From contig OZ035997.1 of NCBI GenBank assembly GCA_964035015.1, forward strand, positions 64,828,404-64,892,403: 64,000 nt of DNA. The letters run 5' to 3'. This DNA is from Corallium rubrum (lineage: Eukaryota > Cnidaria > Anthozoa > Scleralcyonacea > Coralliidae). A program made the position numbers and the translations under genes. How positions within the stretch are numbered: the stretch's first letter is position 1; every line of letters starts with the position of its first letter. Positions 1-10,619 of the stretch are shown here, one piece after another. The notes under the pieces are model-generated. The model made no database searches and had not been told where the DNA came from. It saw nothing but the letters and a program-made list of their open reading frames with translations.

Positions 1-765
1 TACAAGGGTTCCTATATTTTAATGGCTGCTGCAACAATCTTAAGCATGAAGGGATGTATAGAATTTTAAACACAGTAGCTTCTACAGTGAAATGAATGAC
101 TAGTAAGCTCACAATATATTATCAGATATTTATTGTCACACTCAGGCCAGTATTGTGTTTTGAATTATGTCATGATGTCCGCGTGTATTTAGAAACCCAG
201 ACTAAACCATGAGCTTAATTATTATTATTCATGTGGGCAGGGCTTTCAGCATTGGAGATGAGAGAAATTTTATTGAGTGGAAAAACAATATTGGATTTAT
301 TTAGAAATGTATGACTATAATTTAACTTTTATAGAAAAAACAAGTACCTTGTTGTTTTTCTTTATGATCTGATGACAATTATTCGAACAGCAACACGATA
401 TGAACAGAATTGTGATGTTTGTTTTGGCAAAGCAGTTCTCAACTGCAGTGAGACTTGAGAAAACATAATGGGTGTATACTTAACCTGACTGGTAAGATTG
501 TCAGATATGATCTACATTTTGGTAGTTCATATATAGTACATAATTTATTTATTTGCATTATCTTGGTAAGATCAGGGATAAATTTTCCTGAAGAGGGTTC
601 AATTCCCTTTTAATGCATTGTCTCTTAACATTTACATAATTCATATTCTTCAAAACATTGCATGTTTGAGATATATTCTAAGGTTGTTTTTGGCAGTTTT
701 ATTTCAATTTTTTCAAATTTTCTTAACTTACAATAATAATAATTATCATATCAAAATTTCAGTCA
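1..765. other. AT-rich intergenic sequence, no gene seen
   Basis: AT-rich sequence with stop codons in all frames. I see no coding block, splice-linked exon, RNA gene or terminal repeat. It leads into the satellite array. Confidence 0.5.
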
Positions 766-1950
766 AGTTGCCAGTTCACGACACATGACACAGCTTAGTT
801 CACATTGTCTAACATCATATTTTATTCTGATTTTTTTACCATCATCATGAAGCCCTGAGACAAGTATGATATCCAACTTTCGTCTGAATTGGTTAAATAT
901 TACTTTCACTTGTAAAATGGGGCGATTTTTGGCTATACTGCCTATGTGGGGTAGCATAATCACTGCACATTAGAGTTTAGTTAACATTCTCTAACATCCT
1001 ATTTTGTTCTGATTTTTTTACCATCATCAGAAACCCCTGAGACAAGTATGATATCCAAATTTCAGCTGAATTGGTTAAATATTTCTTTCACTTATAAAAT
1101 GGGGCGATATGCGGGGTAGCATATTCACTACACATGACAGAGTTTAATTAACATTCTATAACATCATTTTTTCTTCTGATTTTTTTACCATCACCATAAA
1201 GCCCTGAGAAAGTATGCTATCCAAATTTCAGTTAAATTGGTTAAATATTTCTTTCACTTGTAGAATGGGGCGATTTTTGGTCATACTGCCTATGTGGAAT
1301 AGCATATTCACGACACATGACAGAATTTAGTTAACACTCTCTAACATCATCTTTTCTTCTGATTTTTTTACCATCATCATAAATTCCTGAGACAAGTATG
1401 ATATCCAAATTTCAGCTGGGTTGGTTAAATATTTCTTTCACTTGTAAAGTGGGCCGATTTTTGGCCATACTGCCGGGGAGCATATTCACTACACGTGACA
1501 GAGTTTAGTTAACATTCCCTAACATCATCTTTTGTTCTAATTTTTTTACCATCATCAGAAATCCCTGAGACAAGTATGATATCCAAATTTCAGCTGAATT
1601 GGTTAAATATTTCTTTCACTTATAAAATGGGGCGATATGCGGGGTAGCATATTCACTACACATGACAGAGTTTAATTAACATTCTCTAACATCATCTTTT
1701 CTTCTGATTTTTTTACCATCATCATAAAGCCCTGAGACAAGTATGCTATCCAAATTTCAGCTAAATTGGTTAAATATCTTTCGGTTAAATATTCTTTCAC
1801 TTGTAGAATGGGGCGATTTTTGCTCATACTGCCTATGTGGGGTAGCATATTCACGACACATGACAGAATTTAGTTAACACTCTCTAACATTATCTTTTCT
1901 TCTGATTTTTTTACCATCATCCTAAATTCCTGATACAAGTATATACAACA
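766..1950. repeat. Satellite array, about 180 bp unit, about 6.5 copies
   Basis: Each unit contains the words GACAGAGTTTAGTTAACA, TTTTTTTACCATCATCA, GAGACAAGTATGATATCCAA and GGTTAAATATTTCTTTCACTT in the same order. Units begin near 770, 965, 1131, 1311, 1496, 1666 and 1861. Small indels distinguish units, including a short internal duplication near 1780. The minus strand of two units reads as short peptides beginning with a similar PHIGS..KNRPILQVK string; this is probably a by-product of repeat conservation, not a gene. Confidence 0.85.
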
Positions 1951-2609
1951 AAAGTATTAGATTTAAAAAAATATTTCATATCAAACTCTTCGTATACAAA
2001 TAGTCTATATCGTCTTACAGACAAAGATACCCCCAACGGTGCATTATATAAACTCGTCCAAAATATGCGGTTTTTCGGTTCGTGTGCCTCGTAAGTTGAA
2101 AATAATATTCACTTAGAAACGGATTATAAAATGTAGACGTATGCTACACATTCTTCATTGATTTTGATAAAGATTCGTCGCATTTTGGAGTCGGACTCGG
2201 GGGGTTGAAAGTCGCGCGCTCTATAATAATATTGCTCCAAAATCGCCGTGTACAGCGGAAGTTGCGTGAAAACTGGTTCTAGTACTTCCGCTTAAGAATA
2301 TGGCATTCACTTAGATCCGGTTTTGAAATCTACGTATTTTGGCGCGCATTTTGATACCTATTTCATACATATTCACCGCGAATTGGTCTCGGACTGATGG
2401 CCTTGTATTGTAGGTATTTGGGGATTTTGCTCTATATTTGCATATTGTTTACAACGTTAATTAATGCTGTTTCGACTGTTGGACATGATGGTGGAAAAGC
2501 AGGACCGCCGAATACTTACGAGATAAGCAAGTAAGGGAACATTTTATATTTGTACCTTGTAAATACATAGTCTCTCGTACATAGTTGTGAATATTTCGAC
2601 ATATTTTTA
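1951..2609 (+). other. 5' flank of the RAG1-like gene, possible leader exon
   Basis: No long reading frame. A GTAAGG donor-like site at about 2531-2536 follows a short open stretch, and a TTTATTTACAG acceptor-like site lies at about 2703-2713 inside the annotated ORF. The transposase may therefore have a spliced 5' end instead of starting at 2610. No terminal inverted repeat was recognised. Confidence 0.3.
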
Positions 2610-5033
2610 ATGTTGACAAATGTTGAAAACCTCAAATACATACACGGCTTGGGAATTGTGCTTGGGAATTGTGGAAATATTATAAATAAATTTTATGTTT
2701 TATTTATTTACAGTTTGTTAATTTATACGCTGACTAAAGAGAGAACCCGAGACGATGGCGAGACCTATGAGTCCTGGTTAGGCGCTGTTATTGACCACAT
2801 TTTGATTGAATCAGGAATACGTGGTGTTATCATTGGCAACCGAATATTAAATGTGTTTGGAAGCAAGATAAGCTCTCTATATTCGGCCCTAAAACGTGCA
2901 AAATGTGCAGGAGGGAAATCGGTTAGAAGGCTTGTGAACAAGTGGGAACTGGGTCCAAAATATAGTTTCACCATACATTACAACGAATTGGAAATTGTAT
3001 GTCTTCAGAATGAAAACAAGAAGCTAAAAGGGGAAAAAAGAGTTCTTGAACAGTCGTTGGAGGAAGAGAGCACCAAAAGGATATGTGTAGAAAAAAAACT
3101 CGAGACTGCTACAAACATGGTCATGCAAAATAAGGAACAATACAAGAAAAAATTTAAACAAATAGTAAATAAGGTAGCCAAACTGAGCAGCAATACGAAA
3201 TCAAGGGGCCCAGACAAAAGGAAAAAATTTAGTGAATACTCGAAACAACACCAGGCACGGATTCGAAAGCAGTTGAAGGAGCAGTGTCAAACAACATTGT
3301 CATTTCTTGGGCACTACGATTATGTACCATCACAAATTGAGCTTTACAATCATGACACTGGGATGGTTGAAAGTTTCACTTTTATCGAGGACAATGAATT
3401 GAATGAATTGCCACAAGACAATGGGAATGACAAGGAAATCAGTGAAGCCGAAATTGATAAAATGAATATGTGGCTGTACCTTAAAGATAAGTTCAACTTA
3501 TCAAATGAGGCATGGCGTGAAATTTCCATGGCATCAGATGGTCCACCATGTTTGAACAAAATTATAAAACACACGAGAAAGTTAAACCAAAAGTGGAACT
3601 TAAAATCCACCCCAGGAAAGGCAGAAGGAGTTCAGGTTAGTTTCCAGGAAACTATTGTGGAACATATCAAGAGACTAAAGGCCAGTGGTGTCATCCAGGA
3701 TGGAGAGAGGATTAAAATAAAATTGAGTGGGGATGGCACTAACATAGGAAAGCGAATAAGTGTTGTTAACATAACATTTACCATCCTAAATGAGAAAACA
3801 TTAGCAATGAGTGAAAGGGGAAACTACATATTGGCTGTACTTAGAACAACAGAAAGTTATGATACATTGGCTGAAAGTCTATCAGATATAGTTAAGGAAA
3901 TGCAAGATCTAAAAGATATATCTGTTGACAATGAAACATTTTATTTTGAATATTTTCTTGGAGGAGATTGGAAGTTTCTCGCTTGTGTTTGTGCAATTGG
4001 GGCTGCGAATGCTGATTATGCATGTATATGGTGCAAATGTGCTCGTCTAGACCGGTGTGACACAACAAAACACTGGTCAATTTTGGATCCCGACAATGGT
4101 GCCCGGACACTAAATGAAATTGAGCGATATGCCAGATCTAGGAAATTTAATTGTAAGTCTAAACCCATTTTCCCTTTCATTCCTCTTAGTCATGTGGTAA
4201 TTGATACACTTCATCTCTTCCTAAGAGTTTCTGATAACCTAATTGGACATTTAATAAGAGAGCTCAAAGTTTGTGACTCAATTGAAAAGAAAATCAAGTT
4301 TTCTGATGGTTTCTGCAGAGAAAAGTATAGGAACATGTCAAGGTATGAGACATTCTTGCAAGAGTTAGGTATCCCATTTTCTTGGTATGTTGGAAAAGAA
4401 ACCAAACAGTTGGAGTACCGAGATTTGACAGGGCCAGAGAAGGTAAAGCTTTTTCAAAACATAAAGATTTATTTTTTATTGCCAAATTCAGAAGATAAAG
4501 ATACAGTCCAGAAAGTTTGGGATGACTTTTGGAAAATTAGACAGGATTTGAAGCATGATTTTAATTCAGATGATGTGGAAGTTCTCAAAAGAAAGATCAC
4601 CTCCTGGCTAGAACTCTATCTAACTGTTTATCAAGCGAAAGATGTGACACCCTACATTCATGCACTTTATGCGCATGTGCCCGAGTTCCTGAGCTTATAC
4701 ACCAACCTTGAATATTTTACACAACAGGGCATGGAAAAATACAATGATATTACCTCTAAGAATTTTTTTCGATCAAGTAACCACAGGGGTGTTTCTGCAC
4801 TTGAACAGATTTTTCTCAAAAAGAACAGAGTACAGTATTTGGAGGCAGCTGGTTGTGCTAGGGTTAAAAAAATATATACCTGTTCTAATTGCAACAATAT
4901 AGGGCACACAATAAAAACATGCACTGCTGAATGTAATAATTGTAAAAGTACAACTTGTTGTGCACATCTTGTAAAGTATAATGGAAAATATCACCCTAAG
5001 TGCACTGTACCTATTGATACTACCGCTAGTTGA
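2610..5033 (+). CDS. RAG1-like DDE transposase, intact
   Basis: An 807-residue uninterrupted frame. Residues 132-185 are charged and coiled-coil-like. The core matches the RAG1/Transib RNase-H-fold transposase. Candidate catalytic residues are D375 (SGDGTNIG), D453 (GGDWKFL) and E709 (GMEKYND). A zinc site is formed by C472-x2-C475 (CIWC) and H684-x4-H689 (HALYAH). In mouse RAG1 the equivalents are D600, D708, E962, C727/C730 and H937/H942. The gaps D708-C727 (19), C727-C730 (3), H937-H942 (5) and H942-E962 (20) are reproduced exactly here. A CCHC zinc knuckle (C758, C761, H766, C771) and more Cys/His follow at the C terminus, where invertebrate RAG1-like proteins also have a cysteine-rich tail. 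The true N terminus is uncertain because residues 1-45 may be intronic. No RSS-like terminal repeats were found, so it could be a transposon gene or a stranded or domesticated copy. Its neighbour at 5713-6420 is convergent. Confidence 0.82.
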   Translation: MLTNVENLKYIHGLGIVLGNCGNIINKFYVLFIYSLLIYTLTKERTRDDGETYESWLGAVIDHILIESGIRGVIIGNRILNVFGSKISSLYSALKRAKCAGGKSVRRLVNKWELGPKYSFTIHYNELEIVCLQNENKKLKGEKRVLEQSLEEESTKRICVEKKLETATNMVMQNKEQYKKKFKQIVNKVAKLSSNTKSRGPDKRKKFSEYSKQHQARIRKQLKEQCQTTLSFLGHYDYVPSQIELYNHDTGMVESFTFIEDNELNELPQDNGNDKEISEAEIDKMNMWLYLKDKFNLSNEAWREISMASDGPPCLNKIIKHTRKLNQKWNLKSTPGKAEGVQVSFQETIVEHIKRLKASGVIQDGERIKIKLSGDGTNIGKRISVVNITFTILNEKTLAMSERGNYILAVLRTTESYDTLAESLSDIVKEMQDLKDISVDNETFYFEYFLGGDWKFLACVCAIGAANADYACIWCKCARLDRCDTTKHWSILDPDNGARTLNEIERYARSRKFNCKSKPIFPFIPLSHVVIDTLHLFLRVSDNLIGHLIRELKVCDSIEKKIKFSDGFCREKYRNMSRYETFLQELGIPFSWYVGKETKQLEYRDLTGPEKVKLFQNIKIYFLLPNSEDKDTVQKVWDDFWKIRQDLKHDFNSDDVEVLKRKITSWLELYLTVYQAKDVTPYIHALYAHVPEFLSLYTNLEYFTQQGMEKYNDITSKNFFRSSNHRGVSALEQIFLKKNRVQYLEAAGCARVKKIYTCSNCNNIGHTIKTCTAECNNCKSTTCCAHLVKYNGKYHPKCTVPIDTTAS

Positions 5034-5307
5034 TGTCGCTGATTTGTAAACATTTTCAAAACTTTAAATCTCAACAGGAAAGGGGATTGTACATATAACA
5101 CAAATATTGGGTAGAAAGCACATTTTTAAAAATATATATTTGGTGGTTTTAATTGTTTTATTCTACAATACTGTACAATAATGTATATATTCTACACTCG
5201 AATTTTCCTTCACCCAAAATCTTTAGAACATGCTATGTAATCGAGTGAAATGCCCAATATTACTTATAATATACAGTGTCTATTGGTATTTTACAGTAAA
5301 GTTGAAC
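5034..5307. repeat. 3' flank with dispersed repeat segment
   Basis: About 85 bases at 5180-5265 recur in reverse orientation at about 58152-58235, including GAATTTTCCTTCACCC and AACATGCTATGTAATCGAG. The match is near-identical, so it belongs to a dispersed repeat and not to the transposase gene. Its ends are not resolved. Confidence 0.6.
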
Positions 5308-5615
5308 TGACCCCTGGGAGGGCAGGCAAACACAGGGGCATTTGACATTTTCAATGTTTTTTCAAATGCCCCTGTGTTTGCCAGTATCCAGTCATTTCAC
5401 CAATGATCGCTTCGCCAACATCTTGGGTAGGGTTAGTTTTAGGGTTAGCTTTAGGGAAAGGATAGGGTTAGCTTTAGGGTTAGGATTGGTATAGGGTTAC
5501 ATTCAGGGTTAGATTTGGTGGCAAATCTATCCGAGACGTTGGCGAACTGCCTGTTGGTGAAACGACTAGTTGGCAAAACGACTGTAATTCTGTTTGCCCT
5601 CCCTCCCAGTGGTCA
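5308..5615. mobile_element. MITE with telomere-like interior
   Basis: About 308 bp with imperfect terminal inverted repeats: left TGACCCCTGGGAGGG, right end reverse complement TGACCACTGGGAGGG, both followed by CAAACA-type sequence. The interior has several TAGGGTTAG/TTTAGGGTTAG words in the TTAGGG phase, mixed with TTAGCTTTAGGG variants. No clear target duplication. It lies between the two convergent genes. Confidence 0.55.
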
Positions 5616-5712
5616 GGCGAAATATTGATTGGCGTTAAAGTTAAATAAATTTAAACATCATAGTTGCATGTATAGGAAAATAGAAAATGTTCAAATGCAG
5701 TATTATGTCTTA

Positions 5713-6420
5713 TTAATGCCTTTGCTTATATTGTATACTGTTTCCATTATTTTTGACAAACGTAAAAACTAACTGAGAACAGTCTTCTATTTCAGTCTTC
5801 ACATATTTTCCTCCAATGACTTTATACTCCACTATTGATGACTTCCGTCCCAACCAAAATTTTACTGTCCCTTCAATCACAAAGCAGTAATCACCACGGA
5901 TATTTACTATCCTTTCGTCCCATTTCTGCCCAAGAATACCATCAAACACTCGGTTTGACGAAATAGTGTAGACTAATCTACCTCTTTCCATAACACCAGC
6001 TGCAACACTGCCAAGTACACGTGTAAACACATCCTCGCTGACATCTATTTCGAGACGAACATCTGGGTCATCTTTTCGTCCAGAGTTCAAATTCCGTTTG
6101 ATACCACGATACAAAACATCAATGAAATGATCGAGCCTATCGTCTAACGACATCGTTGTCAAAACACGCGGCTTTTCATGGCGAATGAATGGAAAATATT
6201 CGCCTTCTCGGTCATATGGCCGCCACTCATCGAATCGCGAATCGTATCCTTTAAAGTGAATACGCACACGTTTATTCCCCTGATCAACCTCTTTAACCTC
6301 GACTTCGTAGAGATTGTTGTCTTTCTTCGGTCGTTTGATCCGCTCTTTTATGTTCGAAACAACGAATTCATCAGCAAAACGTTGAGGTTTTTGTAAAGTT
6401 CGCTTAGGTCTGGACGCCAT
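5713..6420 (-). CDS. Chromo-barrel (tudor-knot-like) protein
   Basis: The ATG at 6420 (MASRPKRTLQ) is the best start and gives 235 residues; the frame is open further upstream but without an ATG. After a basic N terminus, residues 35-80 (YEVEVKEVDQGNK, then VRIHFKGYDSRFDEWRPYD) form a chromo-barrel of the MRG15/MOF type, where the FKGYDSRFDEW segment lines the aromatic cage that reads methyl-lysine in known members. The remaining 150 residues are conserved-looking (DDPDVRLEIDV, KWDERIVNIRGDYCFVIEGT) but match no domain I can name. Proteins of this layout are, as I recall, multicopy in cnidarians. The gene is tail to tail with the RAG1-like gene, 680 bp apart. No intron is needed. Its role is unknown; a chromatin-binding partner is inference from the barrel and the position. 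Confidence 0.7.
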   Translation of the reverse strand: MASRPKRTLQKPQRFADEFVVSNIKERIKRPKKDNNLYEVEVKEVDQGNKRVRIHFKGYDSRFDEWRPYDREGEYFPFIRHEKPRVLTTMSLDDRLDHFIDVLYRGIKRNLNSGRKDDPDVRLEIDVSEDVFTRVLGSVAAGVMERGRLVYTISSNRVFDGILGQKWDERIVNIRGDYCFVIEGTVKFWLGRKSSIVEYKVIGGKYVKTEIEDCSQLVFTFVKNNGNSIQYKQRH

Positions 6421-6480
6421 GTTGTTATTGTATGGCGCGCGTTTTTGTTGCCAAAAAAAACTGGACCCGAGTTTGATCAA

Positions 6481-8160
6481 ACGTTCATCTTAATAGGGAA
6501 AGAGTTTGATATGTGTATTAATGCAACTCCATCGACTTTTGTGCTGAACTCTTATATATGTCACAAGATTATCTAATATTTTCTATGTTTTAGAGTGTTT
6601 TCACCATGCAATTGAATTTACAATGCTCAACTATTTATCTTACACTTAGGCTTTCAAGTCAAATACATTCCAGTATCCGCATGTACGCATTGCGTACCTA
6701 TTTTTCTCACCTCTTCCCAGCAGGACACTGGAAAGTCCAAAAATTTAATATTAATTACAATAGACAGAGTATTTACACATTTCTTCTATGTTTTTTAATT
6801 ATAAAATTGAAAACTACAAGTTACTATAACTTATCGCTTGACATAATATGGCAAGGGTTTTGACAGGATATACACATAATAATATACAAATATTAAATAA
6901 TCGTGCCTCTTGCTCTAATGCTGTGGCAAAACTGTCAATGCAATTCCAAGTGCTTAATTATGTTTTGACAAATCTAGAGCTTTAATAAAATTATACAGTA
7001 CAGCAAATTATGTACCATTGTATCTACATTGTATCAGTCAACATACAAACGCAGTCAGAATGTTGATCAGCACAAACACAATGAACCCACACCAATATAC
7101 ATTGTAAACCTAAAAATAGACGAAAACAACCATGAAATTTCCTAGCAAGGAACAGTTTCAGTTGTAGAAACGGATATCTTACCTCGACAAGATAAACTTT
7201 CCTCACCGAGATTGTAAGACAGTTCACAACTCAGTGTGTCGTGGCATTGCCATTTGCCAATTTAGAAAATCCATCGCCGCCGTGGTGTTGACAACTTCTG
7301 ATCGACATGCCTCACTGGACAAGTTATTTGGCTTGTCTAACTAACCAACGGCAACAAACAACAGTTTGTTCAGCGACAGAAATCTCTCACGAGGAATGAG
7401 ATCATGGTTGTCGAGTTCCACTCGATAGTTTGTGCTGTTAACAGCGCTGATAAACTAATGAAAGAGCACTGCTTTCCTCGAGACTGGCCACTGAAACCTT
7501 CATGACCTTGATGAATACTTCAACGAGAAAGTAAAGACATGATGTATTTGTTCTTATCGTGAATTTTCTGTCGAGGAAGAAGCTGAGTGAACGGTAGCGG
7601 AACTGCGCACTGAGTCACATCAGCTCATATATGGATGACGTAATGCCGACAGACAAACGCAAAATTCAACAAATCGAGATCTGGTCGACTATACATAGCT
7701 CGGAAAAAGGACTGGGCACGAGGCAACGTCAAGAATAGTGTGCTGCCTCGCTGACGCTCGGCAGCAACTATTTTAACTGTGTCTGTTTGTGGAGAAGATC
7801 ACAAACAAGATTTTAGTTTCTTTTAAATACGATACATGACCATGCATGTTTTAACCATTTTAACACTACAGAACCCAAACGTCGCGTGACCGAGAAAAAT
7901 CGGAACCATGCTATTAAATTCATTTATAAGATTCGTCGGGCCAAAGATTAATAGTTTAGCGTGCGGTACGTGTCACTAGACATTCATTCCCCCCACAATT
8001 AACACGATTTAACAATTCCTTGCTTACGACGGCATTCCGCAAAACCTTCAATTTTAGACCCGACAACTTTTGGTCGAAAGCAAAACAGGTCGTTCGTTCC
8101 AGTTTCAAGTAGGACAATTATATATCAAAATGCCTGTTAAGTGAAAATTAAGTCTATCTT
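6481..8160. other. Intergenic, dispersed repeat pieces
   Basis: No convincing gene. About 6680-6710 has the palindromic word GTACGCATTGCGTAC, also found near 27392 and 43548. About 6820-6960 recurs inverted near 55140-55270 (AACAGGATATACA/CAAGAGGCA type words). About 7690-7770 matches 50093-50175 in reverse and carries the terminal hairpin at 7742-7767. Confidence 0.4.
7742..7767. repeat. Terminal hairpin of a dispersed element
   Basis: TGCTGCCTCGC and GCTCGGCAGCA flank a 4-base loop. The same hairpin, inverted, lies at 50093-50118, with over 80 bp of similar sequence beside it (CGAGCTATAG / CATAGCTCGG). This indicates a mobile repeat whose tip is the hairpin. Confidence 0.5.
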
Positions 8161-8440
8161 AGGCCCAGTTTATATGAAGTGGACCAGTTGAGTGATCAGG
8201 TCAAATATTCCATGTCGTTTCTTTTTGTTGTGTTTTCCTTGTTTTGTTTACATGAAGAAGATTGAAAGTTTTGCAGATGATTGAGGGAAGCACAGAAAAT
8301 AGTATTCCAAAACCGAAACCAATGTCCAAGCAGATCGGTGTTTCCATGCAAACTAAACATGTGTCCGGATGTGATTGATTTCACTCGCGTTTTCCCCTCC
8401 GATATTGGACTGTCAATCCGCTTCATGTAAACAGGGCCTT
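8161..8440. mobile_element. MITE with 23 bp inverted ends
   Basis: Left end AGGCCCAGTTTATATGAAG; the right end read in reverse gives AGGCCCTGTTTACATGAAG. About 280 bp, no transposase. The frames inside are by-products. Target duplication not clear. Confidence 0.65.
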
Positions 8441-9593
8441 ATATTCGAAAGAACTCTTAAAATGACAAAGTAACATCGTTCGCTGTTTTGATTTTTCGAT
8501 TCGTTGTTTCGTTGTGGAGATAATTCAGTTTGTTTGAGATGCGAATTGGACATTTTGACGTTACATATGTGCATAAATGATTTATCAGAGAAAGTTATAT
8601 ATCGTTACTACTTCTGATCAAATTAAAGTTTCTAGAAAGGAATCACTCGGCTACATGTGTTTCCCCCACCGCAGTAAACATGTGGAAATTTCAGGTGATT
8701 AGAAAAGGAGTAATAATCTTCTCTGCTCTGGTTACTCATTATGCATTGCACTTGTGTCTCATGTTATAAACAAACCCTGAAATATCTCATAAACAAAGCA
8801 AACTGCGAAGAATAATTATTTATACTTTATCATATAATAAAGTGCCCTTTCAAATACGACAAACTAAATTTTTGCTTCAGTCATAGGCGCTTTAACTAAC
8901 TTCGGATGTTCGTCATTTTATTAGTAACGAGGACATTTCGCTTCATAAGTAGTTTTAAATGAGTGGTCGCACAAAAGAACGACCGAGATTAAATTCAATG
9001 AAATTTTGGGGATATAAAAAGTGTTGAAAGTAGTAGTGTAGTGTTAAAAAGACTGTTTAGATACGTCCTATGCAAATAACCCATGAATAAGCTAACTTAC
9101 CTATATAGTATAAAAACAGACCTAGCTTGATCGTTCTGTACGTCCTTATACTCTGGTGATCGACCAACGTGAGTGAACAGTACAGCTGTCTGTCGGTAGT
9201 TTCTTGGATCACACAAAAGACACCTGTTGTCTTCCCTCACTTCCCTTTTGCTATTTATATTAACATATCTACATTATATGAAACCGCAAAGTGGGAAGAC
9301 ATAAAATTCCTATATTCGCAAACAAATATGTTCTTTTTTATATCGCTAAAAATTAAGGAAATTATTTTTAAAGTATATATAGACCGTAAAAGTCAATTCG
9401 TTATCGCGGGAGTTTGTTGCATTTGCTGTTTGGAGACATAACGTTTCTCTATCTATAGTATAATGCAAATTGTCTTTCACGAACATCCTAGGATCATTCT
9501 TCCTTCTTCGTTCAATATCTGAATGACTCTATAAGTATCTCATAGCAGATTAACTAGACCGGTGACTGCATGAGCACATATAAAGGCGATTTT
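8441..9593. other. Intergenic, nothing recognised
   Basis: AT-rich. A 90-codon plus-strand frame at 9169-9441 has no recognisable domain and hydrophobic, biased composition; I do not treat it as a gene. Confidence 0.4.
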
Positions 9594-9726
9594 CCACCAG
9601 GCGACATTTGTCGACCAACTCGACATTTTTCTTTTGAGGTCTTGGCTAATTAGTTCCACTCGAGAGCTACGAGACAAAAGAAAATGTCGCTTCGCGCGAC
9701 ATTTTTCACCTAGTGGAAAACCGCCT
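9594..9726. mobile_element. Small MITE, 133 bp
   Basis: Left end AGGCGATTTTCCACCAGG and right end (reverse) AGGCGGTTTTCCACTAGG form imperfect inverted repeats of about 30 bp, continuing into ATTTGTCG / AATGTCG. No coding capacity. Confidence 0.6.
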
Positions 9727-10418
9727 CAGCAGTGATGAAATTCCTGAATTCGTTTGTTGCCTTGAGGTAATATATGAAACGCAAGAACGTGTATATCCAA
9801 ACACCGAGTCGTTGTCCAAGGTTTTTTAACCAACTTCGAAGTGTTTAGACATCAGACCGCCAAACACAAGTTTCGAGTGTTTAATATCCAGAATGGGGGG
9901 GGGGGGGGGGTGAGTGGCCGCGCTGAATTTAAAAATTAATATCTTCTAAACCATTACAGGTATGGTTCTGAAATTTTAGGACTTTTCCTAAATATGTATG
10001 GGCTATATGTGTGGGAAATGTGGTGGAAAAATATTACGGTAAAAAAAAGTTACAGCGTAGTCGTTAACACCTACCAGTACTAAATTTTAGCAGACCATTT
10101 TTTTATGTTTTCTTACCAATTATGTTTTCTGTTGCCCTTCAAAACTTACAAAACTTGTACAAAATGTGTTTATTTTCACAGATATAAAGATATGAGGCAG
10201 TTATTAACAATTCTGATTAATAGCTTATAAGTTTACGGTACTCGTGCATTATGGGTAATTCAAGATGGAGGCGCCCGTGAAAGATTGAAGATTTTAGAAA
10301 CGAACCCAACAGACTATAATAACTGTGCCAAATGGACCTCGAGAGAATGTGATTCGTTCCATGACTACGTTGCATGAGAACAGATTGTTAAAATCAGTTC
10401 TTCAGTTGTAATTTTTAA
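9727..10418. other. Spacer with poly-G tract
   Basis: No gene. A G homopolymer of about 15 bases lies near 9895-9910. Confidence 0.4.
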
Positions 10419-10540
10419 TCCCCGAGCCGGGCGTAGGGCCGAAGGCCCGGAGTCCGGTGAGGGTGCTAATCTCGACATGCGTGGAGTTCACTTTACACGC
10501 GTGTTAAAATGCGAATCAGTTTGAGCGATCTGAATATTTG

Positions 10541-10619
<79 letters not shown>

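Noticed and set aside
766..1950. CRISPR-like regular array
   Set aside because: The whole unit repeats without unique spacers and the genome is eukaryotic; it is a satellite.
5430..5520. True telomere or chromosome-fusion scar from TTAGGG words
   Set aside because: The words are short, mixed with variants and enclosed by inverted ends of a small element.
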